This document shows positions 24,128-35,090 of a DNA stretch of 64,000 nt, one piece after another. How positions within the stretch are numbered: the first letter of the stretch is position 1; each line of letters opens with the position of its first letter. The translations under genes and the position numbers were made by a program. A model generated the notes under the pieces. That model was not told where the DNA came from, did not search any database, and saw only the letters and a program-made list of their open reading frames with translations. The stretch is from Bromus sterilis (taxonomy: Eukaryota > Streptophyta > Magnoliopsida > Poales > Poaceae), in the NCBI GenBank assembly GCA_950022295.1, contig OX465598.1, positions 68,990,001-69,054,000 of the forward strand, written 5' to 3'.

Positions 24128-24858
24128 GATTAGTAGGTTAGTGCACTAAATCAAAATCAGTTGGTGGACACTCACAACTCACTCAAAACTGACAAGCAAA
24201 GGTGAATCTTACTGTTCCAAAGTGAATAGTAATGCGTACCCGTTCGGATGGAGGACTAGTGCACGGATGTGATGAAGTGAAAACCCGAGTAAAAGAGTGA
24301 ACACACGAAAAAGCAGGATATAGGTGGTGGAGCTATAGGTATGGCACCCTAACTACACCGAAGTCAATTTCTAGTGTTGATCGTGTGATACAAACCCAAG
24401 GAAAAACTCACACAGTGGAGACAAACGAAAGACAGGCCTCTTGCAAAGGATCACCACTATGATGTGTCCTTTCTAACACTTGTATATCTCTTTGCACTCT
24501 TGGATAACTCTTTTTTAGCACACTTCTTTCTCTTTTTTTCGAATCTTTTCTCTTTTTCTCTCTCTCTTTTTGATTTTTCTGACACTATGCCAAACTGGAC
24601 GAAATTGCTACAGTACTGTTACAGTAATTTTTATTTTGCTACAGTAAATTTTCTCTTTAGGCCACAATATGTCGCACCGCGGAGAAATTTTCGGGAAGAA
24701 CACACGAAACAGCAAACTAAAACAATGACTCCGATGCAATCTAAGTTATGGCAAAACTAGAAACCCTAATATTTTTGTATGGCTTTTTCTGGATAGGATG
24801 AAAACAAAAACGATCTAATAGATGGATTTGGTGGATGCTTACCGAGGAAACACTGGAA

Positions 24859-24869
24859 ATCTGATACCA
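24859..24869 (-). other. Primer-binding site for initiator tRNA-Met
   Basis: On the minus strand the 5' LTR end CTTATCA is followed after three bases by TGGTATCAGAT, complementary to the 3' end of initiator tRNA-Met, the usual primer in many plant Gypsy elements. Confidence 0.85.
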
Positions 24870-24872
24870 AGA

Positions 24873-25824
24873 TGATAAGGGGTGGCCCGATCTTCTCAGT
24901 AAGCGAACGGTGAATATGAGGGCGATGATAGATAACTTGTATGTAGCCGATGAACTCTCTTCGCTAGATCCCTGTTGCCAATGCGACAGCTCTCTACCCT
25001 TTGGATATTCACAACTTCACACACTTGCGCAACGTAGCCGTCGACCACGAGACGGTAATTTGCAATCTACTAATTCCCAGTGGAACAACAGATCACACAA
25101 GACTTGCAGTAGCAACACTTTAGATCGATACGAATTGAAGTATTTGATTCATGATGAATGCTTGGAGCAATTCTCAGGAACTAGGGTTTATCTAAACGTG
25201 GTCTGACCCTAAAACTCGTAGGGGGTTCTGTTTATATAAGCTAGGGGGTCTAAATGGGGGTACAAGGGCCGCAGCCCTGTTTCTGCGCGCAGGCAGTACG
25301 GTAGTACCGTGATGAGCACGGTAGTACCGCTCGCACGGTAGTACCGTATGCTACAACCGGAACCACTACCGGAAACCTTCTGGACAGAGCGGTAGTATGA
25401 TGCGGTAGTACCGTATCGACTACCGGAAACCTTCTGTAACCAGCGGTAGTACGGGCGGTAATATCGCCGGGCGATAGTACCGCTCTGAGTGCGGTAGTAC
25501 CGCTCCCCTGAAGGCTGGAGCTTCTTTGCTTCATCTTCTTGTGGCTCCTCTTCCGGGATGGATTGGCCTTGTTCCATGACTCCTTCTACTTGAACTTCTC
25601 CTTCATGCTCCTTGTCTTGTTCATGGTATCTGATCATGCATACAAACAAGGATTCAGGCAGTATAAAATTCTTATTAAGCAAAACATCAGATTCTATGAA
25701 GAGCAAGTTCACCTGTTGCTCTATTAGCTTTGCACGGGCTCTTGTAATAGGTCCAATTCTGATTTCATTAGCTTGTGCTTCATGAAGAGTTGGGGATGGC
25801 TTGTCAATAGGGATGTCCTCATCA
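24873..25824 (-). repeat. 5' LTR of the nested Gypsy element
   Basis: This LTR is 952 bp. On the minus strand it starts TGATGAGGAC at 25824 and ends CTTATCA at 24873. About a dozen base differences from the 3' LTR were counted by hand, and one indel in the CGGTAGTACCG cluster (25300-25503). Confidence 0.95.
25231..25238 (-). promoter_or_regulatory. TATA box in the 5' LTR of the nested Gypsy element
   Basis: The minus strand reads TATATAAA inside a GC-richer context, between the CGGTAGTACCG cluster and the LTR 3' third. The same box is in the other LTR at 18917-18924. It is the likely Pol II promoter of the element. Confidence 0.65.
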
Positions 25825-26539
25825 AGTGGTGCTTGCAACTTCGTGTTGCAAGTGTCGCTTACATTACACATAGAGGGTTAAAGTAGCTGTCTGTTCCTAC
25901 GGGTTTACAAAACATAGTTGTGGCTCACAATTAAATACCAGCGAGATGTTTTGGATTAGATATCTCAAGGTGGATGATTAGTAAGTAAATGTTGATGGAT
26001 AAACGGTCTACTTGTTTTGATGTAATGCCTGCATGATTGAGCCTTGTGTTGCATAATTAGCACTGCGGTGCGTTAATAATTATTTCAATTACCCAACTGT
26101 AATGTGTTCGCCCAACATAAGTTTTATTGTCTTTTGGAAGAGAGGCGTCACTAGTGAATGTCGTGCCACCCCGGTCCATGTTCCAACCATCTATTTACAC
26201 CGCTGAAATTTAGCGCTTTTACTTTATTTCCGTTCTTTACTTTTAGTGTTCCAATTCACTTTGCTTTTAAGCTTCAAAAAAAATTCACTTTGCTTTTAAC
26301 CTTTCATAAACAGCAAGATGGAGGGATTGACAACCCCTCTGATTCGTTGGTTGCGAAGTATTTTTCTTTGTGTGCAGGGCCGCGTCTTCTGTTAGCGCCA
26401 GAGCAATAGACACCTACTTATAGCATTAGGAGTCATACTGGAGATATAAACCTTGGTATCTTACTGAGGGAAATTTTCCGCTATCTACGTCACTACATTC
26501 CACTTGGTGTACCCAAAGAGGGTGTGATCCACACCATCA
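25825..26539 (+). repeat. Solo LTR (copy D), right half
   Basis: The sequence begins with the duplicated AGTGG (25825-25829) and continues the family LTR. It includes the GATATCTCAAGGTGGATGAT block (25955-25980) shared with copies A-C and ends at CCATCA. It is the continuation of 17648-18558. Confidence 0.85.
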
Positions 26540-26833
26540 AATTCCAACGAAGACATTGGCACCTCCAAAACTTGAACGATCTTCCGGAGCAATCAGTAGA
26601 CCTCGACGGAGAGCGGCTCCGGCTGCACCAAGACATCAAACAACAAACATGGAGTTCGTGCTCCAAGGCGAAGCCCTAGAGGGGATCGCGACATCACCGA
26701 CGTCGTCTTCGTCCGGCCCAGAGATGGATCTAGGCTTTCGCTCGGGACCCACATGAGGTGGGTGGACCGCGGAGACTTTCCGACAACACCTCCAACTAGG
26801 GATGCAACACCCATTGGTGTCGCCATTGTCGGT
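26540..26833 (-). mobile_element. LINE-like 3' region, continuation of 17254-17647
   Basis: No long frame is present. On the minus strand the text has the style of Triticeae LINE 3' untranslated regions (GGGCGAAAGCCT-type phrases and a short gene-like GC-rich block). The solo LTR separates it from the poly-A end at 17254. The assignment rests on style and position only. Confidence 0.4.
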
Positions 26834-27383
26834 CAGCCTGGGCATAAAAACAGAAGACCGAAGACCAACCCGAAAAGACCGACGCCGAACCCGAAAGGAC
26901 AAAACTATAAAAGATCAAACTAAGTTCGGTCGTCAAAACTAGAAGACCGAATTAAATTTGGTCGGATCAGGCTTCATATCTAGATGATCGGATTACCCAA
27001 ATAGACCGAATTAGCACAATTCTCTGAAAGTTTATGGCACAATTAGAACAATCCTAGATATTCTTTGGATGTTAATGGCACAATTCTGGTTGAATACACC
27101 TACTACACACGCATTTTGTTTCTACTATATATTTTGGTTGTATACACATGTTAGGTCGTTACACATACTCGTTATATTAATTATGTTTGCATGCACATGT
27201 AATGTAATGTACATGAAATTGGTTTGTAGCATGAAATTGGGTTTGTTTGGTCGGAACCAAATACCATCTTCTAAAGACCGAAGAGCGAATAGTGGAGAGC
27301 CGAAAAGTCAGAAATAATGTCGGTCTTCAATTATGAAAGAACGAATTCTTGAAAGACCAAGAAGACCGAACGCCCAGGCCTAT
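26834..27383. mobile_element. hAT-like non-autonomous transposon with AGACCGAA repeats
   Basis: This 550-bp unit begins CAGCCTGGGC and ends with the inverted CGCCCAGGCC. Flanking octamers TTGTCGGT (26826-26833) and TTGTCGGC (27384-27391) agree in 7 of 8 positions, the TSD length of hAT elements. Both subterminal parts are loaded with AGACCGAA/AAGACCGA, at least eight occurrences on the plus strand, while the centre (27040-27240) is AT-rich. No transposase frame is present. Clustered subterminal repeats are typical binding sites of hAT transposases. Confidence 0.6.
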
Positions 27384-27783
27384 TTGTCGGCACCGGCAGA
27401 GGGTTTTCACCCGAACCTCCTCATCCACAACTCCACAGCATGTGTTGACACCGGTTATACCGGATCGGAGAGGGGCGGAGGGGGGACTGCGGACAGGGAA
27501 GGAGTGCCCGATGATGGACCGTGCATGATGGGCGACGGCAAGGCGAAGCAACTGGTGCCAGATCCGTACAAGAGGGAGGTGGGGGCAGTGGCTGCTGGAC
27601 GAGGGGAAGGCGGCAGAGCCGGTAGCTGGCGGCGGGGTGGAGGGTTCCCGAGGAGGGAGGTAAAGAAGAAATTGTAATGTTAGATTCTTGGGTTCAAGAA
27701 TTCTTCTATAATTTAAATGACTGAATAAAAGTTTATTTTATTCTTTTAGTTATTGATTTTTTTTGTTGGATTTCACTCCACCC
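27384..27783. other. Unassigned GC-rich then AT-rich stretch
   Basis: It includes an open GC-rich segment (27333-27677 on the plus strand) with Gly/Arg-rich low-complexity translation and no domain, then AT-rich sequence. It may be the rest of the LINE-like unit interrupted by the hAT-like element. No function is supported. Confidence 0.4.
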
Positions 27784-30700
27784 ACCCGTGGTTGAAAACT
27801 AGTAATTCGTTGGTTTATTTACAACCAATGATCCAAGTGCCTTTCCGACGATCAATGATTGGATGCTGTTTGAATATCTGATGAACCAAAAAATAAATAA
27901 TAAGTACAACTGAAAGGAGCGTGAAGGAAATACATCATTGCCCATGCGTGAGCTGACCGTGTACTCTACTATATATGCCACAAGATATTTTCTTTAGATT
28001 ATACACTATACGATTGAGAGGTCGCGGTAGTAGCATGGGAGAAGAACTAAAAATCTATGGAATGGAAATCCGTGCATCTTGTTAAAGGTGCAACAACTCC
28101 GGACCAACTCCACGACCCTCTTGGCTCGAGAGGTGAAACTGAGCTTTCATCATCAGATGAGAAAAGAAAAAGGCCAAAATGCACGTCCAAAAGAAGAAAG
28201 TAAAAGATGCTGCTGCAGCGCGATGTAAATAAATGTGACCGATGGATGTTGGCTCTAGGAAAGTCACCCATGTCATTATTCAGTCAGTGGACACCGAAAT
28301 TCAGCCGATGGCAGGGTGAGTGAGTGAGTGAGATGAATGCGCGCCGCGTCCGTTGCCTGCCGAAACTGGGCTTCTGGAAGCCGCACCACAAAGTACTGTG
28401 CAGTTATGCAAGTGCAAGGCTTTTTGCAGTATAAAAGCAGGACTTGCAAATTTAACCTGATTGGAACAGACATGAGTACAAGAAGAGATCGATCGATAGA
28501 TCACGTAGTAAGATGCTTCTGCTTGTACACGCAAGGCGGAAGCTAATATTGTTCCCTGCAGGGACCGTACGGCGAGTGGGCAGGGCACACCGTGTCAATG
28601 ATTTGCTCAGCGTGCACCTTTTTAGTCGATTCGCGTGCACTTTCTTCTCCAACAACAGCTTTAAGGTTGCAACTTAAACAATGTTCAGCCCAGCGACAAC
28701 AAAATGAGATTATGATTTGGCTCATTTTTATCATGCATTCATGTCCATTGTTTATGAACAAACGGAACAGTGGAATCCTTGCAGGTACCACTGGAAAGTA
28801 ATAATTGAATGTACGTACGGTGCTTTTCACCGCCAAGATTTAATTTGATCACGCGCGGCACTGATTGAACGGCCGTTCTAAAACCGTTCTACACATGAAT
28901 GTTAAGAGTGATTAGTTGGTAGTACCGCCGTAGTACGTAGCTGTTACTACTGACTTGGCCTTTCGGCAATTTTCCATTTGGCGAGCGCCACTTCGGTGCA
29001 TGATTGGGGCGTGCCATTGCCACGGCTAGCTTGTCCTGCACCGGATGCCATCACTCATCCACAAATGCTTGCTTTAGGTTATTATCGTTACCATGATTGA
29101 TCTGAACAAGATCGCTCACCAACCAAGCGCTTAAAAACTTCCATAGATATCCATCACGGAACTGCGCCGACAATGCTACGCGGAGGCCGGAGCTAGTTTG
29201 CTTAGTCTTTATTCATGAAACAAAGATAAAAACGGAGTAGGTGTGATGGATGATGGATCCCATTTGCAAACGATTGTATCTCTGTTGAGCTAACAAATCC
29301 TCAATTCCACCAAAGCAGCTTCGAATTAGCTTAGCTAACTAGCATTTCGCGCACCAAACGAATCAGAAAATGTGAGCCACAGAAATGGGAAATGTGTACT
29401 CCTGATGGGATGCTTAGCAAGATCGGATCGAAATTGGCTGGGACCTAGAGACAGCAAATACCAGCAAAGCAAACGACATGGCAATGAGAATATGAGATGT
29501 GCCCTCACTCACTCAGGCGAACCTAGTAGTGCAACAACTCCAAGTCTCCAGCTCATCGCTCATCACCTGCACGCGCGCATGCGAGTGTGGTTAGATCTAA
29601 TCCACGGCAGTGTCAGTTATCTATTGTGCAAAAATCTGTGGGCAATCAGTTGATCAGAAAGGAAAAATTATAATACGCTCACATGTTCATCTACCTCATC
29701 AACGAGGCTTCCATGCATCCAGCACGAAATAAGGGATCTACAGTCCGAAATGTGTAACAGTCCTGCGATTGCCCAAGAGAAGAAAGCAACCCTGAAACCA
29801 GGCACAAGGTATCGGATATTGATGAACCTGCTGCAGCCAAAGACTTCAGAGTGATAGAAAGGAATGCTTGAAACACAAGCCTCCTAGCCATGATGCAAGA
29901 TGATAGAAACCATCTCCACAAGGCAATGACAGATCGGCGCGGACACCGACTTGATTGTGAAGAATGTGAATATCTCTTGTACATGGAAATGTGTATCTGG
30001 AGAAGGAATGGAGGAAACAAAAATAAAAGAATAAAAAAACGTTGCATTATCATCAGTATGAATCCTATGCAGCCAAGAGTACAAAGGCTATTGGGCCGGC
30101 TGGAAGTGCACGGCTGTGATCTGCTTCCCTTGCATAGATTTATGGCGAGACTTGATGAAATGCCTTCCAAGTCTCCATCGGTCTGTTAATTCCGTTGGGC
30201 TGGCTGGCGCCAGGATCGATAGGGTTGTGACTTGTGAGAGACGTACCAACTTCATTGGATATTTGACAACTCAAGTGACAGGACCAATTGCTGTGTGACA
30301 CCCAGCCATGTGCTAGCTAGGCAACCTTGCTTGACAAAGAAGCCTTAGTCATCGTGACTCTTGAGAAGCATAAGTTCATGCCATCATTCATCAACTTGCT
30401 TCACACCATTGTCTGATCATCATCAGTTTTCTGCCTTTTAAAAGAACATCGAAGGCTTTGGTACTGGCAAGCGCAGAGATAATGTCTTGTGCTGAAAAAC
30501 TAATGTTGGGGCTTGAGGATGCAAATCTTAGTAATAAACATGAGTAAAATTACTCATGATTAATTTAGAATTTACATGAACAGGAACCTTTTTCAGTTGT
30601 TTGGTGGCACTGGGAAACAGAAGAAACAGGATAGCACACCTTTTTTCTAGGAAGAGGATAACATACCTAACAATTGCACTATACCAGCTACCCCAAGCTC

Positions 30701-33700
30701 CTTCCTTTTGTTTATTTGTTAGGGAGCATCTTGCTATCTCTCCACCAAATACAAGCAACTACCTTACCCTCAAAATAAAAAAATAAAAATACAAGCAACT
30801 AACCTTGATGACCTTAGGCAAGTCTTGATATTTTTTCGGTTCATCAATATTATCCTTTCGACAGTATAACTTTGTCAACAATGGTAGGCTGCAGGATATC
30901 TCAATGACCGGGAAATAATTCATTAGTTATTAGCCTCAAGTTGTCTTTTGGAGTTTTGGAGGTGCTACCAACCTTCATCGGCGGGACCATGCTTTCAACC
31001 TAAACTTGTACTGATAGACTAATCTTTAAACAAACAAATAGCAGCCACTAAAACCATATGCCAAAATGAAAATAGCAACAACAAATTCTCCCTTTTATCT
31101 GAAGAACATGATAAAAAATGGTGTTTGTACAACCTATCTCTTTCTCACCAAATGATGCCAAGATACTGAGAAAGCGACACTGAAACAAGTAACCAAGACG
31201 CAGCGTACGGAACGTCGCCATCGATTTTATGAACGTACCGTTATGTACTTGCTACCGACGGAACATACAATCTGTCATATGCGCCTTACAACCATGGTGA
31301 CCCAATCCATATCTAATCTGTCTATCATCTTTGGTCTAGGGCCTAGAGGAGCACATATCCAGAAAGGGTTGTTCATGGCTAGCATATATATCATGTAAAA
31401 ATGCAGAAGCCAAAATGGGAGATGCAAAGAGCGGACCGTGTCGCGAGGAAGGGAACACGGATAAAAGTAATCCGCTGCAGCAAATTTGTGTCAGTTTGAA
31501 GCAAAACAAAGTCATGCTTAACTGACATTCAGATGAACAATTGAGACGGCACATACAGTTTATACTTTATACTAGTTACTAGAAACTTTTTTGTTTTTGA
31601 AATGTTTCACAAAATATATACTCATTTGTGAACTGTGCCAAAAAGGAAAAAATAAAGTGCATGCATTGCGGCTATATATTGGAATTTTTTTGTTTTCTCT
31701 TTGTACAGGTATGAAAGAAATGAACTAATTTTGCACATGTTGATACTTGTACACAGTATATTAATTTTGTTTTTTGGAGAAAGAAAACCAAAACCTGAAA
31801 GCGTACTTAGTTGACATTTGCAAAAAAATCGATTCGTCCAGTTTTCTCGCTTGTCATCTTTGAGCATTCCATCAGTCCACCCCAGAGACTCTGCTGCCAT
31901 CTTTGGGTATTCCGTCGGCCCACCCCAGCAGAGACTCTGCTGCAACGTCAACAGAGAAGCAAGTCAAGGTAGAACCGGGGGATGAAGATGAACCATCGTT
32001 TGGTACTTTGGTTGCCTCATGAGCTTGTGCTAAATGATTGTAAACCTAAAATCAGCAAAAAACAAAATGAAAACATTTGACTTGCCGAGTGCTTCGCAGT
32101 CGCTATATTCCTATCCAATTTTTTTCCTAAAATTCTGCTCGAGCCAATAAACACTCTCTTCCTTTCTTGTCGTACACCTTTTGTTTACCTTTATGTCACA
32201 ACCAAAAAGGAGTGTTTCAGTCTCATACCATACGCAATAAGATATTTGGCAACATGTGGCGTATCCAACGAACAGATCAAGATCTACTTAAGAATGCTTT
32301 GACGACAAAGTTCAACAGCTAGGGGCTCTTCTTCTTATATGCCTCCTCCATGCCACATGATTCAGCAGCCATTGTTTAACACATCAGCACATGCCCGAGA
32401 GCCCAAGCAGATATAAGATAATTGGTGTGCAAGTGGAGGTGTTTGCTTGGGGATAAGGCACATGCTCCATGCAACTATGCAAGTGTCAAGTGTATCAGGC
32501 TAGCTTGCAGCTTCCCTCACGCAAGTTCCTTACCCACAAAGCTGTGATCTTCGGTTAGCTGCTTCCAGCTCCATCCGATCCTACCGGGAAATTCTTATCA
32601 TCTTTTGTTCCTATCCGCGCGTCCCTGGAGATCCTATCTGTAAGAGTAAGACTGTGAGGAGAATATGACAGTATGCAGAGTTGTGATGAACTTGTGATTG
32701 CAGAAATTGGACTAGGATGTCTGAACCGGCACCCGGAACAGGAGCCACCCCCTCCCCCCCCCCCCCCCCCCCAGATCTGCATAATCATTATCCGTAAAAG
32801 AGAATTCAGAATCATAGCAGTCTGGCACCAAGAATGGATGCAGCCTGCAGGCAGGAGGTGGTTACCCGCCCACAAGGGACCCGAACTCCCAATCACACAC
32901 TATAATGCAGGCATAGTACATCAGAGCAAGTCAGGTTTCGACTCCAGACGCTGATCCAAGGGTTTAGTTTAGCTGCTGCACAGCACTGAGTCGCACACTG
33001 ACACCAGGTTGGCATCTGAACGCAGGGAGAGTGTCAGTCACCAATCCGTGCTCCGTTCGTTTGCTCATCACATGTGGGCACAGCTTCCACCATTATGTCG
33101 GCGATGCATTGGCTGCCTGCTCCATGATCTCTTCTCCAACGCATAGTCGACTGAACCTTTGGTAGGATAAGGCCAATTCAGGTAAGACCAGGACAATGAA
33201 GAGAGAGAGCATCCTACTTTGAAGCTGGAACACAGGCCACATATGCAACTTTGTTCAGAGCTCAAGGCAGCCGATCTAACATCTGCAGATGAAAACCATC
33301 GACCTCAATTGCATTGCACCCTCCCGTTAATGTCTTTTGTTGTATGCATCCTTGGTGTATAGTGATGTGGCCCCTGCCCTCTCTTGTGTACGGTGTCTTG
33401 TACCCGGCTTCAGAATTCAGAAGAACAAAAAACTGTTTCGATGGATGAGGCAGACACTTCATCTACTGCTGCTACATCACAATCCAGCCTACTATAATGC
33501 TACCGGTGGCCCATCCCGAAGCTGTCACCGAAATCCGTAGGACCAGTGACTGGGACTAGTATCGATCTATCTATCAGGCCAGTGATAACAAATCCATTTC
33601 AGCAGCTGAGAACCCATCAAGGAGGATAAGAGGGCTGCACAGAAGCATGCTTTTCGTTCATAATGTCTCAACAGTTCTGTTATTTGCTCGAATAGCTCGA

Positions 33701-34068
33701 CAGGTCGGTGTAGAGGGCGGAACTTGTCAACATGGCATTTATGGACTTCTATTATTATTTTTCCAGTGAAGGGATTTAAGTGCATTCTTCTTCTCCTTAT
33801 CCATTTCTAGAGGAGATGCGACTTTACACTCAAGCTTTGATTTGTGAAAGGGATGTGCCAAAGTTATTGTGATCTTATCTGTCAAATTTCGTGTTCAACT
33901 GAAACTTGGACGTCATTGCTAGGTTGCGAGAGGAAAATGACAACCCCAAAGACGGCTGGCGGTTGCGTGAAAACTTGAAACATGGGAAGTATTGGAGAGT
34001 GATAAAGTAACCAATCAGCTGTGGATGTTCGTGTTTGGTTGAAGCTGAAAGCGTGAAGGCTTGTATGG
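27784..34068. other. About 6 kb without recognisable gene or transposon
   Basis: I saw no domain, transposon terminus, tRNA or rRNA here. Short open frames (the longest is 159 codons at 29691-30170, minus) have no recognisable motif and no supporting splice pattern. Local features are a (TGAG)n run at 28317-28332, a 43-bp tandem duplication at 31855-31943 and a 19-base C-run at 32754-32772. Base composition is closer to promoter or low-copy intergenic DNA than to the flanking retrotransposons. Confidence 0.5.
31855..31943. repeat. Tandem duplication of a 43-46 bp unit
   Basis: Unit 1 is 31855-31897 and unit 2 is 31898-31943. Both start CATCTTTG and end AGAGACTCTGCTGC, with three bases inserted and several substitutions in the second. 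Confidence 0.75.
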
Positions 34069-34338
34069 AATCGACGCAAAAATATATTCAGGTATGGTAT
34101 GTACCACATCATCGCAAGTCAATGCTTATACACGAACTGTCGCATATCTGTAGTCATTCATGCTGCCGGTTCAAACAAACAGTTTGGCATTGACTCTAGT
34201 CTCTAGAGATGAATTTCGCTACTTCGTCAGGACTATGCAACATATGGATATGATAAAGTTTATCTGAATACGTGAATCGGTCCTAGGGTAATCAACGCAA
34301 AACGTATTTAGGTATGGTATGAACCAAGTCAATGCTTA

Positions 34339-34541
34339 GGGCTGTTTGGTTAGTGTTTTTGGTTCAAGCCTTACCTTAGGCAAGATGCCTTTGGCCACAC
34401 TAAGGACCCATATTCCATACACATAAAAAGTGTGGCAAGATTATTTTAGGCTTGCTAACTTGTGGCCCTCATTTTGAAGAATAATCTTAGACAACATTGA
34501 CAAACAAGTATGGCATGGCAAGGCTAGAAACCAAGCAACTC
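34339..34541. mobile_element. Tourist-like MITE (PIF/Harbinger type)
   Basis: The element is 203 bp. The left end GGGCTGTTTGGTT and the right end AACCAAGCAACTC are imperfect inverted repeats, flanked by TTA at 34336-34338 and 34542-34544. The first copy of the surrounding duplication lacks it. It has no coding capacity. Confidence 0.8.
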
Positions 34542-34616
34542 TTAACTGTCGCATATCAATAGTCATTCATGCCACCGGTTCAAACAAACAGTTTGGCCAA
34601 GAGCCCATGACTCTAT

Positions 34617-35032
34617 GGGCCAGTTCTTTTGAGGCTTATAGCAGCTTCTGGCCAAATTAAGCGAGAAGCCCCAAAGAACTCATTTTTTTAAAGATGGGCT
34701 CAACTTATTTCTACAAAGCTTCCCTTCACGATGGAAAAAAGCTAAGGGAGGGGCAGCTTCCCGCAAAGTGGCGAACAGGTACATCGAAGTGCCCCTCCTA
34801 TGCGGTTGATATTACAAAGAAAATGCTACCCACCGCTGACGGGGACGAAACGAGCACAAACCTCTGGTCTATCCCCTCCTCACTCTTCCCGCCCCCATCC
34901 TCCCTCCCCCCAGGTCTTCGGCCGCCGCCATCCCCTTCTAGGGTTCGTCACCGGACCAACCGTGCCTCCCATGGCCGCCCTGACCCCACCTCCCTCTGCC
35001 GCTGGTGGACCTCCTATCCCTCAGCTTTTTCC
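34617..35032. other. Inserted segment with an inverted repeat and a gene-like 5' fragment
   Basis: The left part (34617-34690) is an inverted repeat in which CAGTTCTTTTGAGGCTT pairs with AAGCCCCAAAGAACTC. The right part (34850-35032) is C-rich like a grass 5' untranslated region, contains TTCTAGGGTTCG, and opens a short Ala/Pro-rich frame from an ATG at about 34970. That frame ends in the flanking repeat. It resembles a captured gene start, but the donor was not recognised. Confidence 0.4.
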
Positions 35033-35090
35033 AGACTATGAAACATAGGTATATGATGAAGTTTACCTGGATACGTGAATCAGTCCTAGG

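Larger units (their letters stand above)
18559..25824 (-). mobile_element. Complete Gypsy LTR retrotransposon nested in a solo LTR
   Basis: This 7266-bp element has two LTRs (18559-19472 and 24873-25824) and a perfect 5-bp target duplication AGTGG (18554-18558 and 25825-25829). The primer site matches initiator tRNA-Met and the polypurine tract is a long G-run. The protein order is gag-protease-RT-RNaseH-integrase on the minus strand. The LTRs differ at about a dozen positions plus an indel, so the insertion is young. The reading frame still has three stops and a local double frameshift. The integrase ends in a GPY-type module, as in many plant Ty3/Gypsy elements, and no chromodomain is evident. 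Confidence 0.95.
34069..35090. repeat. Local direct duplication of about 220 bp, second copy with two inserts
   Basis: Copy 1 is 34069-34289. Copy 2 starts at about 34290 and ends near 35090. Shared landmarks are AGGTATGGTATG, AGTCAATGCTTA, AGTCATTCATGC, GGTTCAAACAAACAGTTTGG, and the TACGTGAATC...TCCTAGG end. Copy 2 is interrupted by a Tourist MITE (34339-34541) and by a second segment (34617-35032). Copy 1 lacks both and so serves as a near-empty site. Confidence 0.8.

Noticed and set aside
25209..25871. A 220-codon frame across the 5' LTR of the nested Gypsy element as a separate gene
   Set aside because: It is the LTR copy of the polyprotein tail plus compositional read-through, running into the flanking solo LTR.
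26962..26980. A miR166-like string (TCGGATCAGGCTTCATATC)
   Set aside because: It has three mismatches to mature miR166, no pairing star strand within 200 bases, and lies inside the AGACCGAA-rich hAT-like unit. Chance similarity is likelier.
28918..28935. An isolated GGTAGTACCGCC resembling the LTR cluster word
   Set aside because: Single occurrence with no LTR sequence around it.
29691..30170. A 159-codon open frame on the minus strand
   Set aside because: No domain, biased composition, no splice context and no neighbouring exons. Its length is not exceptional for 6 kb of sequence.
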